A DNA stretch of 64,000 nt from Corynebacterium sp. (GCF_030532195.1 NZ_JAUNLP010000001.1:62001-126000), one strand, 5' to 3'; counted from the stretch's first letter, positions 1 to 9,033 are shown. The notes: generated from the sequence alone by a model not told the origin. Numbers and translations: made by a program.

Positions 1-1419
1 GGAGCCGTCCTCGCTGAGCATCGATGCCTTTAGTGCTAGCTCCGCAGTCATCCACAGCTCAGCAGTGATTGTGGCGATAGCGACCGAGTACGGCTTAAAC
101 GCGGCGCAGGCGGAGTGCATATCCAGCAGCAACTGCGTAATCGTGGTCGGCTCAATGTCAGTGATGGTATCGGATGGTTTTCCGAGCGCGCTTTCATTGA
201 GTTCTAAGGCGCGTACCAGCGATTCCTGAGCGACCGACGACCACATTGCCTGCTCCTGAGCGTTTGGTGCCTTGGTGGCGAGCAGGGAAATCGCTGGGAA
301 TGCCTTGGCCAGGTACCACGCTTCTTGGGCCAGGAAGAACTTCGTATCGTTGCTGGACAGATTGCCAGCAACCAGGGAGTTGAAGCAGACCAGATTGCCG
401 ATCTCCTCCACGATGTCCTGGATTTCTGCCCACAGTGCTTGAGTGTGCGGGCCTGCGGGCCTGATCTTCAAGCGCTGGCCGAAGAAGGACTTAATTTCTT
501 CCGTGTTCTCCGCAGCTGCATCGAGCATCGCCTGCGGTGCGTAGGAATTCATCTGAACTGGGTACATGCGACGCAGAGCCATGGCCTCAAGGCGGCGAGA
601 GCGGTGACTGTGGTCAATTGGGCCACGGCCGTGACCGACATGCAGCTCATCGGCAAAACGGATGGACTCATAGAGCCAACGTGTAGTCCACTTAAGAGCA
701 TCAGCGACCTCGTCACCAGCGCCAAGACGTGTCGCCAGGGCTGACGACAGCGAGCAGCCGGTGCCGTGGGTGTTCTTTGTATCAATCCGAGGGCTTGCGG
801 CATAGGACGAGTTACCGTCCGGGAAAGCTACGGCATTGCCCGCTTCATCTCCCTCGAGGTGACCAGTTTTGGCAATGACGATGATGTCATTGTCATGAGC
901 GTACTCGAGAGCCTGCTCCATCAACTCCGAAATATCCCGTGCCTCTGGCTTGTCCGCCAGAAGAGCCAATTCAGGAACATTGGGAGTGATAACAGTGGAA
1001 ACTGCGACCAGATCACGCAGCGCCGACAGTGCATCTTCATCCAACAGGCGGTCACCAGAGGTGGCCACCATAACCGGATCGAGGACAACGATCGGTGGCG
1101 TGACTTCGCGAACCCACGCGGTGACGGCCTCAGTGAGCTCCCGAGTGCCCAGCATGCCAATCTTGACGGCATCAATAGTGACATCATCAGACACTGCAGC
1201 AAGCTGCTCGGTCAAGAACTCCGCCGGGGGAGTATGGATTGCCCGCACTCCCAAAGTGTTCTGAGATACCAGTGTTGTAACGACACCCATGCCGTATCCG
1301 CCAGCTGCAACAATGGACTTCAAATCTGCTTGAAGTCCCGCTCCACCTGTCGGATCTGTGCCAGCGATAGAAAGAATCCGCGGCACCACAAATGGCGATG
1401 TTGCCTTCGAGAATGGCAT
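1..1419 (-). CDS. thiD: ThiD-TenA fusion: hydroxymethylpyrimidine (phosphate) kinase with C-terminal TenA-like domain (3' end outside window)
   Basis: The frame is open from the ATG at 1419 to the window edge, giving about 473 codons, so the C-terminus is missing. Residues 1-270 are a ribokinase-fold HMP/HMP-P kinase: substrate-binding start ILSIAGTDPTGGAGLQADLK (14-33), VVLDPVMVATSGD (111-123), and the anion-hole/catalytic motif NTHGTGCSLSSAL (216-228). Residues from about 285 onward resemble TenA/thiaminase-II helical bundles, seen in LAQEAWYLAKAFP. The protein should phosphorylate HMP to HMP-PP for thiamine synthesis, with a TenA part that salvages base degradation products. A promoter is visible upstream, but no THI-box riboswitch. 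Function of the kinase half is secure from motifs; the TenA half is by overall resemblance. Confidence 0.88.
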   Translation of the reverse strand, partial: MPFSKATSPFVVPRILSIAGTDPTGGAGLQADLKSIVAAGGYGMGVVTTLVSQNTLGVRAIHTPPAEFLTEQLAAVSDDVTIDAVKIGMLGTRELTEAVTAWVREVTPPIVVLDPVMVATSGDRLLDEDALSALRDLVAVSTVITPNVPELALLADKPEARDISELMEQALEYAHDNDIIVIAKTGHLEGDEAGNAVAFPDGNSSYAASPRIDTKNTHGTGCSLSSALATRLGAGDEVADALKWTTRWLYESIRFADELHVGHGRGPIDHSHRSRRLEAMALRRMYPVQMNSYAPQAMLDAAAENTEEIKSFFGQRLKIRPAGPHTQALWAEIQDIVEEIGNLVCFNSLVAGNLSSNDTKFFLAQEAWYLAKAFPAISLLATKAPNAQEQAMWSSVAQESLVRALELNESALGKPSDTITDIEPTTITQLLLDMHSACAAFKPYSVAIATITAELWMTAELALKASMLSEDGS

Positions 1420-1490
1420 GTCAGAACCCTTTTCATGTTGATATGCCGAAACGATAACTTTAAGTGGATAATGTTTTTATCCAGTAATTA

Positions 1491-1519
1491 ATTATAATGC
1501 GCTTCGATTGTTGCAACTG
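1491..1519 (-). promoter_or_regulatory. Candidate thiD promoter
   Basis: On the minus strand a perfect TATAAT lies at 1496-1491, with CAGTTG 17 bp upstream at 1519-1514. It would start transcription near 1484, leaving a leader of about 65 nt before the thiD ATG. The SD-like AAGGG precedes the start. No riboswitch fold was recognised in this leader. Confidence 0.5.
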
Positions 1520-1557
1520 ATTTGCGGTGGATTCTTGGCCAATAACGGGGGGGGGAA

Positions 1558-3000
1558 TCAGGCTTCCACTTCCGAGCGGTCACCCGACCAGAGCGTGTGG
1601 AATGCCCCCGCACGGTCAACGCGCTTGTAAGTGTGGGCACCAAAGTAGTCACGCTGCCCCTGAATCAGGGCCGCCGGCAGGCGCTTAGCGCGCAGACCAT
1701 CGTAGTACGCCAGCGACGAGGAGAACACCGGAGCCGGAATGCCCATCTTTGCCGCAGTCACAACGACATCACGCCAGTCATCGAGGCATTCGGTGACCTG
1801 ATCGCGGAAGTACTCATCGAGCACAAGCGCAGGCAGCTCCGGATTGCGATCGTATGCTTCCTTAATCCGGTTCAGGAACTGTGCACGAATGATGCAGCCA
1901 CCACGCCAAATCGTGGCAAGCGCACCGCGGTCAATATCCCAGCCGTACTCCTTAGCGCCTGCGTTAATCTCATCAAAACCTTGCGAGTAGGCAATAATCT
2001 TCGACGCGTACAGCGCCTTACGGACACGCTCAATAAACGCATCGCGATCTTCCGGAGCGCCCGCCAGGCTTCCCGACGGCAGGTTGCGAGCTGCTTCACG
2101 CTGCGCCAGCGATGACGACAGTGCGCGCGCGAAGACTGCTTCACCAATGCCAGTAACCGGAATGCCCAGATCCAGCGCAGCCTTGACTGTCCAACGGCCC
2201 GTGCCCTTCTGGCCCGCGGCATCAAGGATGACGTCTACCAATGGCTGGCCAGTCTTCTCATCGACCTGAGAGAGCACTTCTGCGGTGATCTCCACCAAGT
2301 AGGAATTCAGCTCGCCCTTATTCCACTCACGGAAAATATCTGCAATTTCAGCAGGGGAGAGGCCAGCAGCTTCACGCAGCAGGTGGTAAGCCTCGCCGAT
2401 GACCTGCATATCTGCGTATTCGATGCCGTTGTGGACCATCTTGACGAAGTGGCCAGCGCCGTCGGAGGAAATGTGAGTGCAGCATGGCACGCCATCAACA
2501 TGTGCCGAAACCGACTCCAGCAGCGGGCCGAGGGACTCATACGACTCCTTGGTGCCACCCGGCATGATTGAGGGGCCATTGAGAGCGCCTTCTTCGCCGC
2601 CGGAAATGCCAGCGCCGACGTAGTGCAGGCCACGCTCACGGATAGCCTTTTCGCGGCGAATGGTATCGGTGTAGAGCGAGTTGCCACCATCAATGATGAT
2701 GTCACCCGGCTCCATTGCGGCAGCAAGCTGTTCGATGACCGCATCAGTTGCGGCACCAGCCTGAACCATAATCAGTGCGCGACGAGGGCGCTCCAGGGAA
2801 GCGACGAACTCCTCAACGGTCTCGGCCGGAATGAAATTGCCTTCATCCCCATGCTCAGCCATAAGGGCCTGAGTCTTTTCCGGGCTGCGGTTGTACACGG
2901 CAACGGTGTGGCCCTTATGAGCAAAGTTGCGTGCGATATTCGAGCCCATGACTGCGAGCCCGACGACACCAATTTGTGCGAGTTCCTTGTTATCGGTCAT
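1558..3000 (-). CDS. gnd: 6-phosphogluconate dehydrogenase (decarboxylating)
   Basis: This 480-residue protein matches the usual 470-485 residue family length. The N-terminal Rossmann motif is IGVVGLAVMGSN, followed by YNRSPEKT. The family signature ILDAAGQKGTGRWTV lies in the middle, and GGCIIRAQFLN follows in the helical domain. It oxidises 6-phosphogluconate to ribulose 5-phosphate, CO2 and NADPH in the cytosolic pentose phosphate pathway. The start at 3000 (MTDNKELAQ) is preferred by comparison with family N-termini. An ATG nine bases upstream is possible, and the 5'-most in-frame start at 3105 would add an implausible tail. It is divergent from the thioesterase gene. Confidence 0.95.
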   Translation of the reverse strand: MTDNKELAQIGVVGLAVMGSNIARNFAHKGHTVAVYNRSPEKTQALMAEHGDEGNFIPAETVEEFVASLERPRRALIMVQAGAATDAVIEQLAAAMEPGDIIIDGGNSLYTDTIRREKAIRERGLHYVGAGISGGEEGALNGPSIMPGGTKESYESLGPLLESVSAHVDGVPCCTHISSDGAGHFVKMVHNGIEYADMQVIGEAYHLLREAAGLSPAEIADIFREWNKGELNSYLVEITAEVLSQVDEKTGQPLVDVILDAAGQKGTGRWTVKAALDLGIPVTGIGEAVFARALSSSLAQREAARNLPSGSLAGAPEDRDAFIERVRKALYASKIIAYSQGFDEINAGAKEYGWDIDRGALATIWRGGCIIRAQFLNRIKEAYDRNPELPALVLDEYFRDQVTECLDDWRDVVVTAAKMGIPAPVFSSSLAYYDGLRAKRLPAALIQGQRDYFGAHTYKRVDRAGAFHTLWSGDRSEVEA

Positions 3001-3113
3001 GCCCACCATATTAAAGCCTGGCCCGGATTCAGTGCGCGTTGCACTTAAGAAATGTCTGTCTCTTTGTCCGAATAATGCCCCAACAGTCCATGTGCGCTGG
3101 CACAATGTGGTCT

Positions 3114-3647
3114 ATGACTAATCAGAGCTTTGAGGCAGAGAATTCGGAGAAGGCGCGTCAAGAGGGCTTGCGTATCTATCTCGGTATGGTCAAAAAGGCG
3201 ACGCAAGCGCCACTTAGTGCTGAGGATTTAGAGACTTTCAACACTGTCTTGGCGGACGTGGGGGGCGGCGGCTTTGATGATCTCTTGGGAACTGTTTTCG
3301 CGCACATTGGTCCCGAACGTGTGCAGCTAGAGCTCAAGGTTGGACCGTCGCATCTGCAGCCGTTTGGTCTTGCCAACGGTGGCGTGTACTGCTCGCTCGG
3401 AGAGACCGCGGGCTCAATTGCGGGTTTCATTGCGGGTGGAGCGAAGGTGCCGGTTGTCGGGGTAAACAACAACACGGACTTTTACCGTTCCGCCAAGGTC
3501 GGCGATGTCATTGTTTCGACTGCCACGCCAGTACACCTCGGCCGCACGATGCAGGTGTGGCAGATTGAGCACGTGCGAAAGTCCGATGAAAAGACTTTGG
3601 CCCGCACAAACCTCCGGCTCGCTGTTTTAAACGAGACTCAAAAGTAA
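3114..3647 (+). CDS. PaaI-type hotdog-fold thioesterase
   Basis: The protein has 177 residues with one hotdog domain in its C-terminal two-thirds. The core reads LANGGVYCSLGETAGSIAGF, the PaaI/YbgC-like helix, followed by a VGDVIVSTATPVHLGRTMQVW strand pair split over the active-site dimer interface. It probably hydrolyses an acyl- or aryl-CoA, substrate unknown. The start MTNQSFEAEN at 3114 is chosen because the longer frame adds an unrelated 25-residue tail. No Shine-Dalgarno is present, and CACAAT sits 9-14 bases before the ATG, so a leaderless transcript is plausible. Divergent pairing with gnd is also found in other corynebacteria. Confidence 0.82.
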   Translation: MTNQSFEAENSEKARQEGLRIYLGMVKKATQAPLSAEDLETFNTVLADVGGGGFDDLLGTVFAHIGPERVQLELKVGPSHLQPFGLANGGVYCSLGETAGSIAGFIAGGAKVPVVGVNNNTDFYRSAKVGDVIVSTATPVHLGRTMQVWQIEHVRKSDEKTLARTNLRLAVLNETQK

Positions 3648-3688
3648 GTACGGGCCATGAGACCTTCCCCCCCCAAGTGCACCTAGGG

Positions 3689-3718
3689 GACCGCGGCTGA
3701 CGCTAATCAGTCACGGTC
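3689..3718. terminator. Hairpin between convergent thioesterase and ndh genes
   Basis: Arms GACCG-C-GGCTGA and TCAGTC-A-CGGTC enclose a CGCTAA loop, with one C/A mismatch and one G.U pair. There is no U-tract on either side, so this would be an actinobacterial U-less or bidirectional terminator. The call rests on position and stem only. Confidence 0.4.
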
Positions 3719-3748
3719 GGTGCGGTTGGGGAAAATAAATTACTGGCG

Positions 3749-5170
3749 TTACTTGCGCAGCTTCTTGCGAAGCTCACGACGGGTATCGCGAATCTCCATC
3801 GGAAGATCTTCCTCCGGAGTGTCCTTGGTCATCTCAGTGAGACGGTTAATTGCGTTGCGAGCGTAGAGCTGCTGACGGGTGGAAACCATCTGCCAACGGT
3901 TGCGGTCCAGGACGTTCAGACCCCAGCTGACGCAGGAGACGAAGCGGTTGCGGAAACCAACGAGGAACATGAGGTGGACAGCCAGCCACAGGACCCAGCC
4001 GGCAAAGCCGGTGACCTCGACGTTGCCCAGCTTTGCCACAGCGGAGAAGCGGGAGACGGTGGCCATTGAGCCCTTGTCGAAGTACTCGAACGGCTGGCGC
4101 TCGGATACATCGCGGCCCTCAGCTTCTGCGGCGATGTTGGCAGCGACATACTCGCCACCCTGGATGGCAACCTGAGCCACGCCCGGCAGGTTCTCGCGGT
4201 TGGACATATCGCCAACGATGTAGACGTTCTTGTAGTCGCCAACGGTCATGTCCTCGTTGACAACAACGCGACCCTGACGGTCGGTCTCGGCACCAGTCTG
4301 CTCGGCAATGGTCTTGCCCAGCGGGGAAGCGGAGACACCAGCGGACCAAATCTTGCAGAAGGACGGGATGAACTCCTCGGTGCCGTCGCCCATGTTCTTG
4401 TAGGTGACACCCTCGTCGTTGACATCGGTGACCATGGCACCGAGCTTGACGACAACGCCCATCTTCTCCAGGGACTTCTGAGCCTTGCGGCCCAGGCGCT
4501 TGCCGAATGGAGGAAGAACCTGCGGTGCACCGTCGAGAAGCACGACCCGGGCAGCGTGCGGGTTGTAGCTGCGGTAGGACGAGGAAAGAGTGCGGTTTGC
4601 CAGCTCGGCCAGCTGACCTGCCAGCTCCACACCGGTCGGGCCAGCGCCGACAACCACGAAGGTCAGGAAGCGCTCGCGCTCTGCCGGATCGGTAGCCAGC
4701 TCAGCGCGCTCGAATGCGCCGATGATGCGGGCACGAATCTCGAGCGCATCATCGACGTTCTTCATGCCTGGTGCAAACTCAGCAAAGTGGTCATTGCCGA
4801 AGTAGGACTGGCCAGCACCAGCCGCGACCAGCAGGTGGTCGTACTCCCACTTCGAAACGTGTGGACCCAGCTCAGAGGTCACGACCTGCTTTTCGACGTC
4901 GATGTCAGTGACATCGCCCTTGACGACGCGGACGTTCTGAACGCCGTCGAAGATAGTACGAGTAGACGGAGCAATTTCGCCCGAGGACAGAATGCCGGTT
5001 GCTACTTGGTAAAGCAACGGCTGGAACAGGTGGTGGTTAGTGCGGTCGATAAGAGTGACGTCGACCTCGGCGCCCTGCAACTTCTTCGCCGCGAACAAGC
5101 CACCGAAACCCGAACCGATGATCACCACGTGCGGGCGTCCGGAATGCGGGCGGTACGGAGTCTCGGTCAT
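3749..5170 (-). CDS. ndh: Type II NADH dehydrogenase (NADH:menaquinone oxidoreductase, non-proton-pumping)
   Basis: The 473-residue flavoprotein has two dinucleotide-binding folds: VVIIGSGFGGLFAAK near residue 20 for FAD and VVVGAGPTGVELAGQLAEL near 175 for NADH. A C-terminal hydrophobic/amphipathic stretch (WVLWLAVHLMFLVGF, then WGLNVLDRNRWQM) anchors it to the inner face of the membrane. It passes NADH electrons to menaquinone without pumping protons. The start at 5170 is fixed by GGAG seven bases upstream; the longer frame to 5185 runs through that SD. The gene is divergent from the cyclopropane-synthase-like gene, with a 10-bp palindrome ACTTTAAAGT at 5188-5197 just upstream. Confidence 0.95.
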   Translation of the reverse strand: MTETPYRPHSGRPHVVIIGSGFGGLFAAKKLQGAEVDVTLIDRTNHHLFQPLLYQVATGILSSGEIAPSTRTIFDGVQNVRVVKGDVTDIDVEKQVVTSELGPHVSKWEYDHLLVAAGAGQSYFGNDHFAEFAPGMKNVDDALEIRARIIGAFERAELATDPAERERFLTFVVVGAGPTGVELAGQLAELANRTLSSSYRSYNPHAARVVLLDGAPQVLPPFGKRLGRKAQKSLEKMGVVVKLGAMVTDVNDEGVTYKNMGDGTEEFIPSFCKIWSAGVSASPLGKTIAEQTGAETDRQGRVVVNEDMTVGDYKNVYIVGDMSNRENLPGVAQVAIQGGEYVAANIAAEAEGRDVSERQPFEYFDKGSMATVSRFSAVAKLGNVEVTGFAGWVLWLAVHLMFLVGFRNRFVSCVSWGLNVLDRNRWQMVSTRQQLYARNAINRLTEMTKDTPEEDLPMEIRDTRRELRKKLRK

Positions 5171-5359
5171 GTATTTTCTCCTCACAGACTTTAAAGTTTC
5201 GAAGCTTTACAGAATTCGGCTTTTAGCCGGCAAACCTCAATCTTAAACCTCTCGGTGCGCCGCCGCCTATTCCGGTCTCGTGCGAGGTAATCTTCGTGCG
5301 GTAGCCCAGTTGTTTTTATGCACGTTTACACAGGGCAGTTTTCAGGAGGTTCGGACAGG

Positions 5360-6802
5360 GTGAACTCGGCAGGCCGGCAGGCAATTGACGCAGAGCGATG
5401 GCCTCGGGTTGCGCGAATTCCGGAGGGCCGTTTTCTGGCTAAGCGTGCGCAATTGATGGAGCGTTCTTTCTCTAAAATCTGCGAAAATAATGGCATTGAG
5501 CTGGTCGAATCCGGAGAACTTTCGGGAGAATCTTTCATTGCTCGAGCGGGTAGTGAAGCTGGCTCGGCGATTGATGTCGGGCGGGTGAAGAGCTCCGACG
5601 ACAATGTCGAAAATGCAGAAGCATCGTCCGTTACGTTCAGTGTTATTGATCCGGTTTTCTTCACTCGGCTAGCTGATTCTGAATGGCTCGGATTGGGGGA
5701 GGCTTACCTTGCCGGAGAGTGGGCAAGTGATGATCTTCCCGAGCTACTCGCACGGTTGCTCAACGCCGAGATTGATATTGCCTCAATCGGACCCATCGCC
5801 CGCAGTTTGGTGACTTTCGCGCGGTCTCGTTCACGTCTGGATGCCCCGGACATGGCCGGTGAGCTGCCCACATCGCTGCTGGAGCTCTATGCAGGGGAAC
5901 TGTTGATGGGCGGTTCCGGGCTCTTCGCCTCTGGTGTGCGGACATCGTCGCGTGAAGAAGTGTCGAATCACGCCCGTGGGGCTGGCAAGGCCGGAATTCC
6001 TTCGCACTGGATGGTCGATGTCACCTATGTGGATGCGCCCAAGTCAGTCAGTAGGGCAGACCTTATTCACGCTCAGGTGCGAAATATTGATCACTTGCTT
6101 GACATGGCACGAGTTCGTGCGGGTGACCGTGTGGCCGAGTGGCCGTCGGCAGGCGGCGAACTTGCACTGCGAGCTGCGGAAAGAGGCGCAGGCGCGGAGG
6201 TTATTACCGTCTCTGATGACCACACCGACACGGTGACTGAGCGTGTGGAGGAAGCGGGTTTGCGCGGAGCCGTCGATGTGGTCCAGATGGACCGCAATAT
6301 TCCGTCGCCACGCGAATTTGAGTCGGACTTTGAGGCGATTATCAACATTGGACGACTGGAGACATTCGGTCGCGCCGGTGCGCTGCGATGGCTGCAAAGT
6401 GCGGAACGGCTGCTGGTTGAACGCGGCACTATCGCCGTGCAAATGGTCGTCGCCACCGATAAGTTCGATGCCGCAGCCGAGCGCAGTCTGGATTTGGTGC
6501 GCGCCTATGTCTGGCCACAGTTGCAGCTGTTCACCATGGAAGAGCTGCACAAGATGGTGGATAGGGATACTGGCCTGCGGATTGTTGCCGAAGAGTACAT
6601 TCCGGCTCACTTTGCCACCACGCTGCAGCTGCAGCGAGATCTTTTCGCAGCTCATGCGCGTGAAGCAGCGGGAATCGGCTATGACCGAGTCTTCCGCAGA
6701 CTGTGGGGTTACTACCTGTCGCTTTTTGAGGCGCTCATTCGAGCCGAAAAGATAACGTTGGTGCAGGTCGAGCTGACGCATGCGCCTCGGCGTGCGCGGT
6801 AG
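5360..6802 (+). CDS. Cyclopropane-fatty-acyl-phospholipid synthase-like protein with degenerate SAM-binding motifs
   Basis: This 480-residue protein aligns with CFA synthases. The N-terminal domain contains EWLGLGEAYLAGEW, and a methyltransferase-like domain starts near residue 220. The C-terminal part HFATTLQLQRDLFAAH...YYLSLFEALIRAEKI matches the family. However, the expected SAM loop (VLDxGCGWGG) reads RVAEWPSAGGELALR, and the catalytic GMFEHVG region reads INIGRLETFG. Catalysis is therefore doubtful, or the chemistry is altered. Start: GTG at 5360 has AGGAGG nine bases upstream; the more distal ATG at 5318 has no SD. Two other family activities, 10-methylene fatty acid synthesis and mycolate cyclopropanation, are possible but unsupported. 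Confidence 0.78.
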   Translation: MNSAGRQAIDAERWPRVARIPEGRFLAKRAQLMERSFSKICENNGIELVESGELSGESFIARAGSEAGSAIDVGRVKSSDDNVENAEASSVTFSVIDPVFFTRLADSEWLGLGEAYLAGEWASDDLPELLARLLNAEIDIASIGPIARSLVTFARSRSRLDAPDMAGELPTSLLELYAGELLMGGSGLFASGVRTSSREEVSNHARGAGKAGIPSHWMVDVTYVDAPKSVSRADLIHAQVRNIDHLLDMARVRAGDRVAEWPSAGGELALRAAERGAGAEVITVSDDHTDTVTERVEEAGLRGAVDVVQMDRNIPSPREFESDFEAIINIGRLETFGRAGALRWLQSAERLLVERGTIAVQMVVATDKFDAAAERSLDLVRAYVWPQLQLFTMEELHKMVDRDTGLRIVAEEYIPAHFATTLQLQRDLFAAHAREAAGIGYDRVFRRLWGYYLSLFEALIRAEKITLVQVELTHAPRRAR

Positions 6803-6875
6803 GGTGCACGATATTTACGAGGTTTTTTAGCCAAAACCACCCCAGATGAGGTCCTTAGCGTCTAAAAACGAAAAT

Positions 6876-8579
6876 ATGAACGCTAAGCACAGAGCACACA
6901 CCAATGTAGAAACTGCCGATGTCGTCATCGTCGGCGCCGGTCTTGCAGGACTTGTCGCGGCATATGAGGCCACGCAGGCGGGTAAAAAGGTCATTCTGGT
7001 CGACCAAGAAAATGCCAATAACCTGGGCGGACAGGCGTTTTGGTCCTTGGGCGGAATTTTCCTTATTAATTCGCCCGAGCAGCGCCGCCTGGGCGTCAAG
7101 GACAGCCGACTGTTGGCCGAGGCCGACTGGTTCAACTCTGCGCAATTCGACCGCGAAGAAGATCACTGGGGACGCAAGTGGGCCAAGGCCTACCTCGACT
7201 TCGCAGCAGGGGAAAAACGTGATTACCTGCGTAATCTCGGTGTGAAGTTCCTGCCAGTAGTCGGGTGGGCTGAGCGCGGTGAAGGGCGTGCCGACGGTCA
7301 CGGCAACTCGGTGCCCCGATTCCATCTCACCTGGGGCACAGGCCCCGAAATTGTCCGAGTCTTCGCAGAACCGGTTGCCGAAGCTGCTAAGCGAGGACTG
7401 GTGGAATACCGTCACCGCCACCGCGTGGACGAGGTGATTGTGGAAAATGGCCGCGCCGTCGGCGTGCGAGGCAAGGTGTTGGTTGCCTGTGACTCGTTGG
7501 CGCGGGGAGAGGCGTCGTCACGCGAAGAAACTGGGGAAGAGTTTGAGATTCGCGGATCGGCGGTGTGCATATCGACGGGCGGTGTCGGCGGCAACCTCGA
7601 TGCCGTGCGCAAGTGCTGGCCGACGGAGCGTCTGGGAGAAATGCCGGACGATATGGTGTGTGGCGTGCCGGAGCACGTCGATGGTCGTGGCATTGAAATT
7701 GCGGAGCACGCCGGTGCGAATCTGGTCAACCGCGACCGGATGTGGCATTACACCGAGGGGATGAAGAATTGGAGTCCCGTGTGGCCGAACCACGGCATCC
7801 GAATCATTCCGGGGCCGTCGGCAATGTGGTTCGATGCTGAGGGAAATCGCCTGCCTGCACCGTATATTCCGGGTGCCGATACGGTTGGCACAATGAAGCA
7901 TATCCTGGCCACGGGGCACTCTTATTCCTGGTTTGTGCTCAATAAGAATATTGTGGCCAAGGAATTTATCTTCTCCGGCTCTGAGCAGAACCCGGATCTA
8001 ACCGATAAGGATGTCAAGAAGTTGATTGGCAAGGTGACCTCAGGGGTGGCCGAGCCGATTCAGAACTTCATGGACCACGGTGAGGACTGGGTTGTTGCCG
8101 ATAGCCTGCCAGAACTCGTCGACGGTATGAATCGCATTGTGGGCGAAGACCCCGCAGCACCAACTATCGCGCTGGAGAAGCTGGAGCAGCAGATTGAGCT
8201 TCGCGACATGCAGACCGGCAACCCATATTCAAAGGACTACCAGGTCAACTACATTAATGTGGCGCGGAACTTCCTCGGCGACAAGATTGTGCGCTCGGTG
8301 CCGCCGACTCCGATTTTGGATCCGAAGAATGGGCCGCTGATTGCTATTCGCCTGCGGATGCTTACGCGCAAGACCCTCGGTGGCATTGAGACCAACCTGA
8401 ACGGTCAGGTCATGCGCCCCGACGGCACGCCTTTTGAGGGGCTCTATGCAGCCGGTGAGGCTTCCGGTTTTGGTGGTGGCGGAGTCCACGGCAACAACGC
8501 CCTGGAGGGAACCTTCTTGGGCGGATGTATTTTCAGTGGCCGCCAAGCAGGCCGTGCAATGGCGCGTCATGCGAAGTAG
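6876..8579 (+). CDS. FAD-binding dehydrogenase (fumarate reductase/3-ketosteroid dehydrogenase-like flavoprotein; Rv0785 type)
   Basis: The 567-residue flavoprotein starts with the FAD-binding VVIVGAGLAGLVAAYEA. It ends with the FAD-domain closure GGIETNLNGQVM, then GLYAAGEASGFGGGGVHG and NNALEGTFLGGCIFSGR, the arrangement of succinate dehydrogenase/fumarate reductase flavoprotein relatives. It resembles the mycobacterial 'FAD-binding dehydrogenase' of the Rv0785 type, whose substrate is not established. No heme- or FMN-binding domain and no signal peptide are visible, so it is probably cytosolic. The start is uncertain: neither ATG 6846 nor ATG 6876 has a clear SD. It lies 73 bases after the CFA-like gene and may be cotranscribed. 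Confidence 0.8.
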   Translation: MNAKHRAHTNVETADVVIVGAGLAGLVAAYEATQAGKKVILVDQENANNLGGQAFWSLGGIFLINSPEQRRLGVKDSRLLAEADWFNSAQFDREEDHWGRKWAKAYLDFAAGEKRDYLRNLGVKFLPVVGWAERGEGRADGHGNSVPRFHLTWGTGPEIVRVFAEPVAEAAKRGLVEYRHRHRVDEVIVENGRAVGVRGKVLVACDSLARGEASSREETGEEFEIRGSAVCISTGGVGGNLDAVRKCWPTERLGEMPDDMVCGVPEHVDGRGIEIAEHAGANLVNRDRMWHYTEGMKNWSPVWPNHGIRIIPGPSAMWFDAEGNRLPAPYIPGADTVGTMKHILATGHSYSWFVLNKNIVAKEFIFSGSEQNPDLTDKDVKKLIGKVTSGVAEPIQNFMDHGEDWVVADSLPELVDGMNRIVGEDPAAPTIALEKLEQQIELRDMQTGNPYSKDYQVNYINVARNFLGDKIVRSVPPTPILDPKNGPLIAIRLRMLTRKTLGGIETNLNGQVMRPDGTPFEGLYAAGEASGFGGGGVHGNNALEGTFLGGCIFSGRQAGRAMARHAK

Positions 8580-8604
8580 CACGGTGCCGCGTGCGCACGG
8601 TGCT
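8578..8604. terminator. Hairpin between convergent FAD-dehydrogenase and Lrp-domain genes
   Basis: AGCACGGTGC and GCACGGTGCT pair around a CGCGTGC loop with a single central G/G mismatch. A second small hairpin, CGCAC-TGA-GTGCG, follows at 8627-8639. Neither has a U-tract. The position between convergent stops suggests bidirectional termination. Confidence 0.35.
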
Positions 8605-8645
8605 GCATGTATCGCAGTCCTGGCTGCGCACTGAGTGCGTGGAAC

Positions 8646-8930
8646 CTACTCCAGGCCGATGGAAAAAGCGCTTTCCAGATCGTGCTGGGAGTAAGTGCGG
8701 AAGGCCAGCTGAGTCTCGGTGCGAATGACACCGTCGACCTTGCTGATCAGGTTCGGGATAATCTCCGCGAGGTCATCGTGATTAGCCACACGCACGATGA
8801 CCACCAAGTCCCAGTCACCAGTAACCGAGTAGACCTCGGTAACGCCGTCGATTTCGACAATGGTCTCGGCGGCTTCTGGAATCTTGTCTGCATCAACATC
8901 GATGGATACAAGTGCGGTAATCATGCTCAT
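8646..8930 (-). CDS. Stand-alone Lrp/AsnC ligand-binding (RAM) domain protein
   Basis: The 94-residue protein consists only of the RAM fold: ITALVSIDVDADKIPEAA, then TGDWDLVVIVRVANHDDL, then VDGVIRTETQLAFRTYS. The helix-turn-helix found in full Lrp/AsnC regulators is missing, and the gene is not truncated because it has its own start with AGG six bases upstream. Such proteins form oligomeric amino-acid sensors that may act by hetero-oligomerising with full Lrp proteins. The ligand is unknown. It is divergent from tpx, and the regulatory link, if any, is unproven. Confidence 0.8.
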   Translation of the reverse strand: MSMITALVSIDVDADKIPEAAETIVEIDGVTEVYSVTGDWDLVVIVRVANHDDLAEIIPNLISKVDGVIRTETQLAFRTYSQHDLESAFSIGLE

Positions 8931-9033
8931 AGTTGCCTACTCACTCTCAGCTGATATCTCGTTTCTGTCACGATTCTACTGTTTTCGCAGACGCAACCTG
9001 GAGGCTATCCGGGAATGTCTGTAAAACAGGGAT

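Noticed and set aside
766..1491. 241-residue open frame opposite thiD
   Set aside because: The minus frame here encodes an unmistakable HMP kinase that runs off the window edge. The plus frame is a shadow.
1420..1557. TPP riboswitch upstream of thiD
   Set aside because: The expected CTGAGA and paired THI-box elements are absent on the minus strand.
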